DNA of 64,000 nt, taken from assembly GCF_000165485.1 (NCBI RefSeq), contig NC_014623.1:7086893-7150892 (forward strand), written 5' to 3'. Source of the DNA: Stigmatella aurantiaca DW4/3-1. GTDB lineage: Bacteria; Myxococcota; Myxococcia; Myxococcales; Myxococcaceae. Positions 52,675 to 61,763 of this stretch are shown one piece after another. The first letter of the stretch is position 1, and each line of letters begins with the position of its first letter. A program made the position numbers and the translations under genes. Below the pieces are notes generated by a model. The model did not search any database. It was given only the letters and a program-made list of their open reading frames with translations, and had not been told where the DNA came from.

Positions 52675-53988
52675 CTACTCGAGCTGGCAGGAGGGCAACT
52701 GGTAGAGGCTGTCCACATGGGAGGCCGTCGGAGCCTGCAAGCAGCTCCCACCGCCACCACCGCCACCACCACCACCACCACCACCACCGCCACCACCACC
52801 ACCACCGCCACCACCACCACCGCCACCACTACCGCCCGTGCCATCCAGCGCGCCCGTGCCACCCACCGGAGCGCCGGCTGCGCAGGTGAAGTTGAGCGGA
52901 ACCGCACCGGTGTTGTTGTAGAGCGTCCAGCTCTTCGTGATGCCGCTCCACTTGGCAATGGTGAGCGAGATCTTCTTCTTGATGAACAGGAACTTGATCT
53001 TGATGAACGCCTTCAAGCTGCCGGACAAGGTGTTGACGGTGAAGTCCGACTTGAGGTTCCAGTCCATGGTGCTGCAACCGGTGGACACCAGTTGCGCGGT
53101 GACCGGCAAGCTCGCCCCGATGAGCGTCAGGTTGCCCTCCACGCCCAGGCTCGCCACGGAGATGCCCACCGCCGCGCTCGCGGACACGTAGACGTTCCCC
53201 TTGGGGGTGGCGATCAGCTTGGCCACGGTGGTGGCAATGGAGCCCGTCACCTTGATGCCCGCGTTGCCATTGAGCGACGCCGTCACCGTCACCGGGATGA
53301 ACATGATGGGGAAGCTCTTGCTCGCGGACTTGAACGTCCGGTTGAAGAGCTGATCCTCGTACAACGTGCCCGAGAGCAGATCCTTCGAGTAGATCTGCGA
53401 ACCCATCACGTACACGTTGACCTTCGCGCCAGCGAAGGCGTTTTGCTGACCGGTGCCCGTGGCCCGGGCGCGCAGCAGCTCGGTCTGCGTGGAGCTGAAC
53501 ACCTTGCCCCACACCTTGCCCTCGGCGATCGCCTCGAGCTTCGCCCCCGCACTGGACGTGGCCGGAATGCCGTTGAGCGACGCGTCGATGACGTAGCCCG
53601 CCCCGAAGGTGTTGTTGCCGAAACCGTCGTCCTTGTGGAACACCTTGCTGAAGGGCTGGTTCGCGGGGTTGCTCGCGTTGGGGTCTACTTGGACGCCCGG
53701 AGGCTCCGTGACCTGTGACGCATCCGGGGTCTGTCCTTCATCGTTGAAGACGTGCGGGTCCGGGTCTCCGTACTCCATGCCCGTGGTGCAGACACCCGTG
53801 CAGTCTTGGTACAGCGCCTGATTGATCTCGTTGTGGATCTGCACCACCGTGGACGGGTTCCCGTACACGCTGGAGCCATCATCCAGAATGAGTTCCTGTT
53901 CACGAACGATCAGAGCATGCGCGGAGCCAGACAATCCCAGCGATGCCACCGTTCCAATCAATGCAACCTTGGGGGATAGACGCGACAT
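52675..53988 (-). CDS. secreted protein with C-terminal 27-residue poly-Gly tract
   Basis: 437 residues. Signal peptide 'VALIGTVASLGLSGSAHA', no lipobox. The mature protein is beta-rich and low in charge ('GYVIDASLNGIPATS', 'VTVTASLNGNAGIKVTGSI'), probably an elongated beta structure, with two Cys ('CTGVC') near the N-terminus. Near the end are a run of 27 Gly and then a ~22-residue tail with two Cys. I recognise no family. ATG 53988 has GGAGGGG upstream; the frame is open 42 codons earlier. Paired with the HEAT-repeat gene downstream, it may be its cargo or partner (inference). Confidence 0.65.
   Translation of the reverse strand: MSRLSPKVALIGTVASLGLSGSAHALIVREQELILDDGSSVYGNPSTVVQIHNEINQALYQDCTGVCTTGMEYGDPDPHVFNDEGQTPDASQVTEPPGVQVDPNASNPANQPFSKVFHKDDGFGNNTFGAGYVIDASLNGIPATSSAGAKLEAIAEGKVWGKVFSSTQTELLRARATGTGQQNAFAGAKVNVYVMGSQIYSKDLLSGTLYEDQLFNRTFKSASKSFPIMFIPVTVTASLNGNAGIKVTGSIATTVAKLIATPKGNVYVSASAAVGISVASLGVEGNLTLIGASLPVTAQLVSTGCSTMDWNLKSDFTVNTLSGSLKAFIKIKFLFIKKKISLTIAKWSGITKSWTLYNNTGAVPLNFTCAAGAPVGGTGALDGTGGSGGGGGGGGGGGGGGGGGGGGGGGGGGGSCLQAPTASHVDSLYQLPSCQLE
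52747..52827. repeat. GGN codon repeat (27 Gly codons)
   Basis: 81 bp of mostly GGT/GGC codons, read as CCACCACCGCC-like units on the plus strand. In frame within the secreted protein; a likely length-variable microsatellite. Confidence 0.9.
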
Positions 53989-54289
53989 GGGGTGGGGGAC
54001 CCCTCCTTGGGTGGTTTCCTGGGACAGGGTGTGGGTGTGGGTGTCCCCTGAGCGGGGGCCCCAGGACCGTCCCAGCTGCGTATGAAAGCCTAGAATTACA
54101 AAAATAAGCAACATTTCTGTTTACGCTGCTTTACCCGGCCCATCCACGGCACAGGGGCGCACCTTTTCATACATGGCCCGCCTGCCCCTTCTGGCCCGCC
54201 CCCTGCTCGGAATCCGACACCCCGTGGCCAAAGCCCCTGGGAGCCTGAAACCGGTGGGCAATGCTCCCGCGCCCAAAGGAGCGCCCTTG

Positions 54290-55603
54290 ATGACGCACAA
54301 AACCTTGTTTGTTTTCCCAGCAGCGATCTGCCTGACGGCGTGTGCCCACGCCCCTTCCCCCTCCCCGCCTCCCGCCGAGGCGCCCGGGGCCCGCGCGCCC
54401 GCGCTCCCCGCTCCCGACACCCGCCATGACGTCAAGCGCTACAGCAAGGTCATCGGCTGGCGCGAAGGACAGACACCGGTGGCCCCCCCTGGCTTCCAGG
54501 TGACCCGCTTCGCGGACAGGCTGCGCAACCCACGTTGGATCTATGTCTTGCCCAACAAAGACATCCTGGTCGCGGAGGCAAGCTCCGAGTTCAAGAGTGA
54601 CGAGGACAAAAAAGAAGCACAGCGGACCGGAAAGACCGAGTCGCAGAACCTCGGCAACAGCGCGAATCAAATCACCCTCTTCCGGGACGCGGACGGCGAC
54701 GGGACCCCCGAGGTGCGGGAAGTTTTCCTCTCACGGCTCCACCAGCCCCTGGGCATGTTGCTTTTGAATGACCAGTTCTACGTCGCCAACACGGATGGGC
54801 TCTGGCGCTATCCTTACAAGACAGGACAAACCACCTTGCAAACACAAGGTGAGAAGCTCCTGGACTTGCCCGCCGGTGGCTATAACAACCACTGGACGCG
54901 CAACCTGCTCGCGAATGCGGAAGGCTCGCGGATCTATGTCTCCGTGGGCTCGGCCAGCAACATTGGCGAGAATGGGCTGGATGAGGAGAAGCGCCGCGCG
55001 AACATCCTGGAGATTCACCCTGACGGCAGCCAGGAGCGCATCTACGCCAGCGGCTTGCGAAACCCCGTGGGCATGGGTTGGGCGCCCGGAACCCAGACCC
55101 TGTGGACCGTGGTCAACGAGCGGGACAACCTGGGCGACAACCTGGTCCCCGATTACCTGACCCATGTTCAAGAGGGGGGCTTCTACGGCTGGCCCTACGC
55201 GTACTTTGGTCCCAACGAGGATCCCCGGCTCGCCGGCCAGCAGCCAGACCTGGTGAAGAAGACCCTGGTGCCGGATGTGCCGCTCGGCGCTCACACCGCG
55301 TCGCTCGGCCTGGCCTTCTATGACCAGAAGGCCTTTCCCGCGAAGTACCACGGCGGCGCATTCATCGGCCAGCATGGCTCGTGGAACCGCTCCGAACTGT
55401 CGGGGTACAAGGTTGTCTTTGTTCCCTTCCAGAACGGCAAGCCCAGCGGTCCACCCGAGGACTTCCTGACGGGGTTCATCTCGAACCTCGAGAAGGCCCA
55501 GGTGCATGGCCGGCCGGTGGGAATCGCCGTGTTGCCCGATGGCGCCCTGCTGGTGGCGGACGATGCAAGCAACACCGTCTGGCGGGTGACCCACAAGCCG
55601 TAA
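54290..55603 (+). CDS. PQQ-type sorbosone/glucose dehydrogenase lipoprotein
   Basis: 437 residues. Lipobox 'CLTAC' (Cys18) and a Pro/Ala-rich linker, then a six-blade sugar dehydrogenase ('NPRWIYVLPNKDILVAEA', 'NHWTRNLLANAEGSRIYVSVGS', 'YASGLRNPVGMGWAPGTQ', 'FYGWPYAYFGPNEDP'). Expected to oxidise aldoses or sorbosone with PQQ on the cell surface. It is the family of the catalytic domain at 12647-14746 but without lectin or FN3 parts. AAAGGAG precedes the ATG at 54290. Convergent with the choice-of-anchor A gene. Confidence 0.87.
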   Translation: MTHKTLFVFPAAICLTACAHAPSPSPPPAEAPGARAPALPAPDTRHDVKRYSKVIGWREGQTPVAPPGFQVTRFADRLRNPRWIYVLPNKDILVAEASSEFKSDEDKKEAQRTGKTESQNLGNSANQITLFRDADGDGTPEVREVFLSRLHQPLGMLLLNDQFYVANTDGLWRYPYKTGQTTLQTQGEKLLDLPAGGYNNHWTRNLLANAEGSRIYVSVGSASNIGENGLDEEKRRANILEIHPDGSQERIYASGLRNPVGMGWAPGTQTLWTVVNERDNLGDNLVPDYLTHVQEGGFYGWPYAYFGPNEDPRLAGQQPDLVKKTLVPDVPLGAHTASLGLAFYDQKAFPAKYHGGAFIGQHGSWNRSELSGYKVVFVPFQNGKPSGPPEDFLTGFISNLEKAQVHGRPVGIAVLPDGALLVADDASNTVWRVTHKP

Positions 55604-55630
55604 AAACGCTCGCCTCCCAGCCCCAAGCGG

Positions 55631-56527
55631 CTACGGACAGAGATCGCGGTCGCGCAACGCATGGAGGTGGCCCGAGGCGTTGCCCGTCAGCGACCGGGCA
55701 TAAATCCCCCCATGGAAGCTCCCCTGGAAGAAGGTGATGTGGGCCCGGGGGGCGAGCACCGTCCCCGCAAAGCCATACCCCTCGGCATCGAGCAACCACG
55801 TGTCCACGAAGTGGTAGAGCACGTCTCGCGAGTCGATGCCGCCGCTCAACGAGAGGCCGAAGCCCCTGAACGTGGCCGAGCTGCCTCGGATGTTGATGAC
55901 CGCCAGGGAACCCGCCGGAGCATCGATGGCCAGCACCTTGGCGCCATGGAAGGCGCTCGCGGGCACCTCGAAGACATTCACGTCCGGCTCCGTGCCGAGC
56001 AGTTGGATGCCCCCCCAAGGCTCGATGGCCACCGTCGCATTCGCTGGCAGCGCGGCGAGCCGGACGGACAGCCCGCGCAACTCGGCGCTGCGGGCGGTGA
56101 AGTCGATGGGAGTCCCTTGTAAGGCAGTGCCCCCGGCGAACGTCACGCTCGAACGGGGGGTGTACAAGCCCCCATGCCACGCATTGCCCCAGACCGCGCC
56201 GTTGGACAGGAGCAGGTCGCCGCCGGCCACCACACTCTGGGCCTGTAGGCTTTCCGGTACCTTCCTGCCCACCGAGAAGTGGTTCATCGCAATGTTGCCA
56301 CCCGCGGCCACCCTGCCTTCCACGTCGGTGCCAAACGTGTAGTCCTCGAGCAGGAAGACGTTGTACTCGCCGAGGCGGACCTCGATGCATTCCGACGGGC
56401 CCGCGGCGGCGCCAAGCAAAGACTCGCGAAACCGTGGCCCCACCCCCTCGACGTCCGCCGCACCGCAGCCCGCCCACGACAGAAGCCCGGTGGCTGCAAG
56501 CAACAGGACCTTGGCGCCTGAGTGCAT
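55631..56527 (-). CDS. choice-of-anchor A lipoprotein
   Basis: 298 residues. Lipobox 'LSWAGC' (Cys21), then one choice-of-anchor A domain: 'YNVFLLEDYTFGTDVEGRVAAGGNIAM', 'SVVAGGDLLLSNGAVWG', 'IDAPAGSLAVINIRGSSATF', 'GTVLAPRAHITFFQGSFHGGIYA'. Such domains occur on surface and matrix proteins and have no known catalytic role. It is a single-domain relative of the C-terminus of the 855-residue lipoprotein at 14829-17396. Confidence 0.85.
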   Translation of the reverse strand: MHSGAKVLLLAATGLLSWAGCGAADVEGVGPRFRESLLGAAAGPSECIEVRLGEYNVFLLEDYTFGTDVEGRVAAGGNIAMNHFSVGRKVPESLQAQSVVAGGDLLLSNGAVWGNAWHGGLYTPRSSVTFAGGTALQGTPIDFTARSAELRGLSVRLAALPANATVAIEPWGGIQLLGTEPDVNVFEVPASAFHGAKVLAIDAPAGSLAVINIRGSSATFRGFGLSLSGGIDSRDVLYHFVDTWLLDAEGYGFAGTVLAPRAHITFFQGSFHGGIYARSLTGNASGHLHALRDRDLCP

Positions 56528-56578
56528 GGAATCCTCTCATTCAATGAAAAAGGAAGAATCCGCTGTACCAACAATCCT

Positions 56579-57622
56579 TCAGCGTCGCAAGGCGTCCTCG
56601 CCCTCTCCCCTTTTCACCCCGTGGAGGAAGGCGTCCGAACTCTTCAGGGAATCCTTCAGACGCCCTTCCTTCTGCAACCACATGGCGGTCGCCTCCCAAG
56701 TCCCCGCATCCTGGGTCCCAAACCGGGCGCCCTCCCCTTCCATCCAAGGAAGCAGCATCTGCAATGCCTGCGCTTCAATCTCCTCGTCGAGCGGGAAATG
56801 GCTGCTCTGTCCCTTGATCAGCAACCCCAGGGCCGCGGTCTGATTCGTCTGGGCCCACGCGTAGCCCTTCGCCATGGCCCGGAGCATCGCCTCGACCGTC
56901 CCCATGTCCTGGCGGGCCGTCTGCTTTCCGGTGATCAGCACCAGCTCATAGTAGTTGGGTACGCCAAACTCCGTGGGGGCGAAGTAGCGAATCTTGATGC
57001 CTTTCTTCTCGAAGAGCAGCTTCTCGTGGTTGATGAAGGCCCCCGTGACCGCCTGGACCCGCTGGGTGGTGATGGCTGGAATCAGATCCCACGAGACATC
57101 CGTCATGATCACTTTCTGGGGATCTCCTCCCGCGGCCTTGACCATGGTGTTCACCAAGCTGATGCTCAGGGACGTGCTGGGATAACCTACCTGCTTGCCC
57201 TCGAGTTCCTTCGGACTCTGGATTCCCGAATTCTCTGGCACCATGATGCCATTGAGCGGCCGCTGGACGATGGCCCCCACGGACACAATGGGGATTCCCT
57301 CCGCCTGGGCCAGCAACACATCCGGCGCGTAGTAAAGGGCAAACGTCTCCTTGCCCGCCCCCACCAGCTTGATGCCATCCGTCGGGTTGTCCGCGGGCAT
57401 CTTGATGTCCACATCGAGCCCCTCGGCGGCGAAGAACCCCTGCTGCGCCGCGGCCAGGATGGGGATGTGCACCGCATTCGGGTACCAGTCGAGCACCACG
57501 GAAACCTTCTTCAAGGCTTTGCCCTGTCCCTGAGACGCCTCCGTGGGCGAAGAGCCCTTCTTGTCGGAACAGCCCACCGCCAGGAGCAGACTCAGACAAC
57601 CCATGACCCATCCGCGCAACAT
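56579..57622 (-). CDS. THI5/NMT1-type ABC transporter substrate-binding lipoprotein (ThiY-like)
   Basis: 347 residues; lipobox 'LLAVGC' (Cys18). Type II periplasmic-binding fold with the family opening 'VVLDWYPNAVHIPILAAAQQGFFAAEGLDVDI', then 'YYAPDVLLAQAEGIPIVSVGAIV' and 'GKQVGYPSTS'. ThiY-type proteins bind thiamine-pyrimidine precursors (HMP or formylamino-pyrimidine). It is last in the order amidohydrolase - ATPase - permease - binding protein, 18 bp after the permease. Beside a putative bacimethrin pathway, pyrimidine uptake is the likely role (inference). Confidence 0.85.
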   Translation of the reverse strand: MLRGWVMGCLSLLLAVGCSDKKGSSPTEASQGQGKALKKVSVVLDWYPNAVHIPILAAAQQGFFAAEGLDVDIKMPADNPTDGIKLVGAGKETFALYYAPDVLLAQAEGIPIVSVGAIVQRPLNGIMVPENSGIQSPKELEGKQVGYPSTSLSISLVNTMVKAAGGDPQKVIMTDVSWDLIPAITTQRVQAVTGAFINHEKLLFEKKGIKIRYFAPTEFGVPNYYELVLITGKQTARQDMGTVEAMLRAMAKGYAWAQTNQTAALGLLIKGQSSHFPLDEEIEAQALQMLLPWMEGEGARFGTQDAGTWEATAMWLQKEGRLKDSLKSSDAFLHGVKRGEGEDALRR

Positions 57623-57640
57623 ACTGGACTCCTTTCTGAA

Positions 57641-58396
57641 TCAGAGATGATCCTGGGAGCGGTAGGCCATGAACCTCCGCTCGGCCCAGGACACGAGTGA
57701 GAACAACAGACCTCCCATGACGGCCAGGAGGATGACCGAGGCAAACAGCTCGGGCGTCTTCAAGGAACTGCTGGCCCTCCGTCCAAAGATGCCCAGACCA
57801 GACTGGCCCCCCAACCATTCTCCGATGACCGCGCCAATCACGCTGATGGTCGCGGCCTGTTTCAGCCCGGTGAAGAAATGGGGCATGGCGTTTGGCGCTT
57901 CCACCATGCGCAGGATCCGCCACCGGTCCGCCCCCGACGCACGCATCCAGGCCAGCAACTCCCGGTCCGCCGAGCGCAATCCATCCGCCGTGTTGACCGC
58001 CACGGGAAAGAACGTGATCAGCACGACGACCGCCACCTTCTGCGCAAAGGAGTAGCCAAACCAGAACAGAAAGAGCGGAGACAGGGCGATGACAGGGATC
58101 GTCTGAGAGGCGACGATCACCGGATACACCAGGCGGTTCACCACCGGAGACAGGTGCATGGCCGCGGCCACCGCCACGCCCAGGATGACACTGACGATCA
58201 AACCGGCCAGGGTCTCCGCCAGGGTGATGGGCAAGTGCTCCAGCAGCAGCGCCTCCCTCCACGTCCAGAACGCTGTGGCGATCTGGGAGGGCGCGGGCAA
58301 GATGAAGGAGGGCATCCCCGCCCAACGGCAGAGCACCTCCCAGACCCCGATGAAGCCCGCGAACAGACCGGCGAGGGAACCGTACCGCCTCAGCAC
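57641..58396 (-). CDS. ABC transporter permease (ThiX/SsuC-like)
   Basis: 251 residues with six membrane helices and the permease EAA-type loop 'WMRASGADRWRILRMVEAPNAMPHFFTGLK'. Belongs to the nitrate/sulfonate/taurine-type (BPD_transp_1) group that includes ThiX. The start is GTG at 58396, overlapping the ATPase stop by 7 nt, with GAGGTGGG in front. Partner of the adjacent ATPase and NMT1-like binding protein. Confidence 0.9.
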   Translation of the reverse strand: MLRRYGSLAGLFAGFIGVWEVLCRWAGMPSFILPAPSQIATAFWTWREALLLEHLPITLAETLAGLIVSVILGVAVAAAMHLSPVVNRLVYPVIVASQTIPVIALSPLFLFWFGYSFAQKVAVVVLITFFPVAVNTADGLRSADRELLAWMRASGADRWRILRMVEAPNAMPHFFTGLKQAATISVIGAVIGEWLGGQSGLGIFGRRASSSLKTPELFASVILLAVMGGLLFSLVSWAERRFMAYRSQDHL

Positions 58397-59121
58397 AAGC
58401 CCACCTCGCGAAGAATGGCGGCCCGCCGCTCCACGACGATGGGATCGGAGATCATCGCATAGCTCCGGGGACGGGGCAGCCCCACGGGAAGCTCCACGCC
58501 CGCGCCCTTCAACACATAGACGCGGTCTGACAGCAGCGCGGCCTCCTCGGCATCGTGCGTCACGAAGAGGACGGACTTGCCAAGCTCCTGCCACAGCCCG
58601 AGCAACCACGCCTGCATCTGGGCCCGCGTGAGCGCATCCAGCGCCCCGAACGGCTCATCGAGCAGCAGAATCGAGTGGCCGCCCAGGACCGTCCGCAGGA
58701 AGGCGACCCGCTGGCGCATGCCGCCCGAGAGTTGATGGGGATAGCGGTCTTCCGCGCCGCTCAGCCCGAAGGCCGGCCAGAGCTCGCGCGCCCGCTGCCG
58801 GGCCTCCCGGGGGCCCACCCCCTGCACCTCGAGCCCCGCCGCGGCATTCTCCAGCGCGGTCCGCCAGGGCATCAGACAATCCCGCTGGGGCATGTAGCCA
58901 ATCCGGCCTGGCGCCGGGGCAGCCCCCATGACCCGCGCCGTCCCGGCCTCGGGCCGGAGCAGGCCCGTGAGCAACTTGAGGATCGTGCTCTTGCCCGACC
59001 CACTGGCGCCCACCAAGGAGACGAACTCACCTGCCTGAACGCGCAGGGAAAAGGCTTCGAGCACGGGGACCGCGCCATAGCGGAAATGGACCTGATCCAG
59101 GTGCAGGTGAGGCTCCTCCAT
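58390..59121 (-). CDS. ABC transporter ATP-binding protein (ThiZ/SsuB-like)
   Basis: 243 residues. Walker A 'GASGSGKST', Q-loop 'MPQRDCLMPWRT', signature 'LSGGMRQR', Walker B 'ILLLDEPFGALD', H-loop 'FVTHD'. All catalytic elements intact. 'PQRDxLMPWxxxxxN' is typical of the nitrate/sulfonate/pyrimidine importer group. It starts 3 bp after the amidohydrolase stop. Confidence 0.93.
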   Translation of the reverse strand: MEEPHLHLDQVHFRYGAVPVLEAFSLRVQAGEFVSLVGASGSGKSTILKLLTGLLRPEAGTARVMGAAPAPGRIGYMPQRDCLMPWRTALENAAAGLEVQGVGPREARQRARELWPAFGLSGAEDRYPHQLSGGMRQRVAFLRTVLGGHSILLLDEPFGALDALTRAQMQAWLLGLWQELGKSVLFVTHDAEEAALLSDRVYVLKGAGVELPVGLPRPRSYAMISDPIVVERRAAILREVGLC

Positions 59122-59124
59122 CGC

Positions 59125-60459
59125 TCAGCCCTCCTGTCGGGCGGCGTGAGGCGGCGGCACTTTCATCCGGCCGAGCACCCGGTGAAAGGACCGGTTGGCC
59201 TGCTCGAGCACTTCCCGCTCGTCGATCGTCACGAACTCCCGGTCCTTGTAGACCACACGGCCATCGACGAGGACTGTCTCGACGCAGCTCCCGTTCGCGG
59301 CAAACACCAGGTGGGAATAGACATGCTCTTTGTTGCCTGACACCAGGGGGGTGAACATCTGATTCTGGGTGTTGACGATGACGATGTCTGCCTTCTTGCC
59401 GGGTGACAGCTCCCCCGCCCCGATCCCCAGGGCCGCCGCGCCGTTGCGGGTGGCCATGCGGAGGATCTCGGGTGCTTGCAACAGACTCGCGTCCACCCGG
59501 GTGGCACGGTGGATGAGCGAGGTGAACTTCATCACCTCGAACATGTCACGGCTGTTGTTGCATTCGGCGGCATCATGCCCAAGCCCCACATTGATGCCAG
59601 CGGCCCGCATCTCTGGCAGACGCGCAATCCCATTTCCCAGCTTGGCATTGGAGCTGGGGTTGTGTGAGATGTGGGTGCGCGTCTCCCGCATGAGGGCGAT
59701 CTCGGCATCCGACAACCAGACACAGTGGGCCGCGACGCAATCAGGCCCCAGAATGCCGCAGTCATAAGCGACTTCGGTGGGCCGACGGCCAAACTTCTGC
59801 TTGGAACTCTCCACCTCGCCCAGCGATTCGTTCAGGTGAATGTGAATCCCCGTGCCGAGCTGACGGGCGAGCGCCCTGGCATCGCGCAGGAGCTGCTCGG
59901 AGGCCAGCGGCAGCCACTCGATGCCGACGACGACCTTGATCCGCCCATTGGCCGAGCCATTCTTGGCCTTGAATGCACGCTCGTTGTCCGCCAACGTGTC
60001 GAGTTCGTGCTCATCCGTGGCAACGTCATTGGAAAGGACCGCGCGAATTCCAATCTTCTCCGCGGCATCCGCGAGCGATTCGATCTGGCGATACATGTCA
60101 TTCACGGTCGTCACGCCACACTTGATCGATTCACTGTAGCTCGCGAGCGCGGCCCAATATGCATCCTCAGGGCTCAGGGCCCGGATGATCGGATACCAAC
60201 ACGTCTGCAAGTACTCCCAGAGCGGGAGGTGGTCGCTGTACCCCTTGCCCAAGGCCGTATGGTAGTGAAGGTCCACGAGGCCGGGCATGACAATCCGCCC
60301 ATTCGCCTCGATGACCCGGGCGCCCTCCGCGGAGACGGAGGCATCGCCCACCCGTGCGATCCGGTCGCCCTCCACGACGACCGTCCCGCCAAAATGGACA
60401 TCCCCCGCATCATTCAGGGTCACGACAATTCCGTTCCGGATGATGATACGCTCGCTCAT
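59125..60459 (-). CDS. amidohydrolase-family deaminase/hydrolase (SAH-deaminase / TrzA-AtzB type)
   Basis: 444 residues. Metal ligands: HxH in 'LVDLHYHTALG', His in 'HIHLNES', His in 'AAHCVWLS' and Asp in 'GLGHDAAECNN'. It should be a mononuclear-metal hydrolase removing an amino or similar group from a heteroaromatic ring (pyrimidine, purine or triazine type). Placed at the head of the pyrimidine-importer operon, it may deaminate an imported or endogenous methoxy- or hydroxymethyl-pyrimidine; this is inferred from context only. AGGAAC before ATG 60459. Divergent from surE (40 bp). Confidence 0.85.
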   Translation of the reverse strand: MSERIIIRNGIVVTLNDAGDVHFGGTVVVEGDRIARVGDASVSAEGARVIEANGRIVMPGLVDLHYHTALGKGYSDHLPLWEYLQTCWYPIIRALSPEDAYWAALASYSESIKCGVTTVNDMYRQIESLADAAEKIGIRAVLSNDVATDEHELDTLADNERAFKAKNGSANGRIKVVVGIEWLPLASEQLLRDARALARQLGTGIHIHLNESLGEVESSKQKFGRRPTEVAYDCGILGPDCVAAHCVWLSDAEIALMRETRTHISHNPSSNAKLGNGIARLPEMRAAGINVGLGHDAAECNNSRDMFEVMKFTSLIHRATRVDASLLQAPEILRMATRNGAAALGIGAGELSPGKKADIVIVNTQNQMFTPLVSGNKEHVYSHLVFAANGSCVETVLVDGRVVYKDREFVTIDEREVLEQANRSFHRVLGRMKVPPPHAARQEG

Positions 60460-60499
60460 CTGAGGTTCCTTTGTCCCGATTTTTTCCCTAGAAGGCGCC

Positions 60500-61291
60500 G
60501 TGCGAATTCTGCTCTGCAATGATGATGGATTCCTGGCCGAAGGGCTGCGGACGCTGGCTTCCGAGCTGACCCAGCATGGGCACGACGTCACGATTGTCGC
60601 GCCGAGTGCCGAGCGCAGTGGCCAATCCCATGCCATGACCTTCTTCGAGCCCCTGCTCGTCCGGCATGTCTCCCATCAGGTCTACGCCGTCCACGGCACG
60701 CCAGCGGACAGTGCTTTCATTGGCCTGAGAGGCGTGCTCGGAAAGACTCCGCCCGATCTCTTCATCGCTGGCATCAACCACGGCCTGAACGTGGGCATCG
60801 ATGTCAATTACAGCGGCACCATCGGTGCCGCGACGGAAGCCTCGCTCCTCGGCTTCCGCGCCATGGCGATCTCGATGGACGTGGATCCTTTCAAGGGTCA
60901 GCCCGGAGAACGCACCCAGGCCTTCCAACGAACCGCCCGGCTTGCCGCCGAGCTGATCGGACACCTGCACCGGCTGGACTGGGCTCCCCAGGAGATGCTC
61001 AGCCTCAATCACCCGGGTCACGAACCCAGAGGCCTCGTCGCCGCCCATTGCCACCCCGATTGCATCTACGTTCCCCATCTGGAGCACCTCGCCTCACGGA
61101 CGCACTCTCGGGAGGATTTGCAGGTCTATGTCATTGGTGGCACCACACGGGCCACCCCACAGGACGGAGAGCACGACGTCGCGGCGCTCCAGGCCGGCTA
61201 TGCAACGCTGTCTTTCCTCCAGACCCACCAAGGCCACACGCCAGGCACGAGCCGGTTGCGCCCCTTCCTGGACATGTTGCGGAGCGCCTGA
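60500..61291 (+). CDS. surE: SurE-family 5'/3'-nucleotidase
   Basis: 263 residues. Family motifs 'LCNDDGFLAEGLRTL' (metal Asp pair), 'PSAERSGQSHAMTF' and 'AGINHGLNVGIDVNYSGTIGAATEA'. SurE enzymes remove phosphate from nucleotides and short polyphosphates. Here, within a putative hydroxymethyl-CMP pathway, it could dephosphorylate a pyrimidine intermediate. The start is GTG with AAGGCG before it. It is convergent with the deoxyribosyltransferase-like gene, 7 bp apart, and is the only plus-strand gene of the cluster. Confidence 0.88.
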   Translation: MRILLCNDDGFLAEGLRTLASELTQHGHDVTIVAPSAERSGQSHAMTFFEPLLVRHVSHQVYAVHGTPADSAFIGLRGVLGKTPPDLFIAGINHGLNVGIDVNYSGTIGAATEASLLGFRAMAISMDVDPFKGQPGERTQAFQRTARLAAELIGHLHRLDWAPQEMLSLNHPGHEPRGLVAAHCHPDCIYVPHLEHLASRTHSREDLQVYVIGGTTRATPQDGEHDVAALQAGYATLSFLQTHQGHTPGTSRLRPFLDMLRSA

Positions 61292-61298
61292 GCCGGGC

Positions 61299-61763
61299 CT
61301 AGAGCCCCAGCCGCTCCAGTGCGGCCTTCAATGGAAGCGTCAGATCCTCCCCGGGCTTGTAATAGATGCTCGTCACATCCGTGACGGTATGGAGCCCCCG
61401 GACGAGGAATGCATACTCCTTGCCCTCCTCCAGCAGGAGGATGACGGGCTTGCGCATCGCGGAGGCCCACCCCAGTTCCACATGCGTGCCAGGCGAGGCC
61501 GGAGCGCCGGGGAAGGCCACGAACGCATCCGACGATTGGATCTCCTCGAAATCGAGGCGGGTGCACTCCTCGGGCTTCATGAACTCGCGCCCCCAGAGTT
61601 CGCGGCGGTGGGCGTTGAAGACCCGCAGCCCCCGCTGCTCGAAGAAGTGGATGAGCCCCTGGAACCGGGCCTGGTCCGGTGCATGCATTTCGCCCGTCTC
61701 CACGGAGACGAGGGACTTGAAGGGACCCCCCAGGAAGATGGCTCGCTGCGAAGAGATCGTCAT
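61299..61763 (-). CDS. nucleoside 2-deoxyribosyltransferase-like N-glycosidase (BcmB/MilB type)
   Basis: 154 residues. Starts 'MTISSQRAIFLGGPF' as in the family; 'RLDFEEIQSSDAFVAF' and 'SPGTHVELGWASAMRKPVILL' hold the nucleophile Glu96. In mildiomycin and bacimethrin pathways such proteins release hydroxymethylcytosine from hydroxymethyl-CMP. Its ATG overlaps the methyltransferase stop by 4 nt, and the methyltransferase overlaps the thymidylate-synthase-like gene in the same way, a coupled trio. Confidence 0.8.
   Translation of the reverse strand: MTISSQRAIFLGGPFKSLVSVETGEMHAPDQARFQGLIHFFEQRGLRVFNAHRRELWGREFMKPEECTRLDFEEIQSSDAFVAFPGAPASPGTHVELGWASAMRKPVILLLEEGKEYAFLVRGLHTVTDVTSIYYKPGEDLTLPLKAALERLGL

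Noticed and set aside
52741-52840. CCACCACCGCC repeats as a CRISPR or structural DNA array
   Set aside because: The repeat is exactly in frame as Gly codons inside a secreted protein and has no spacers.
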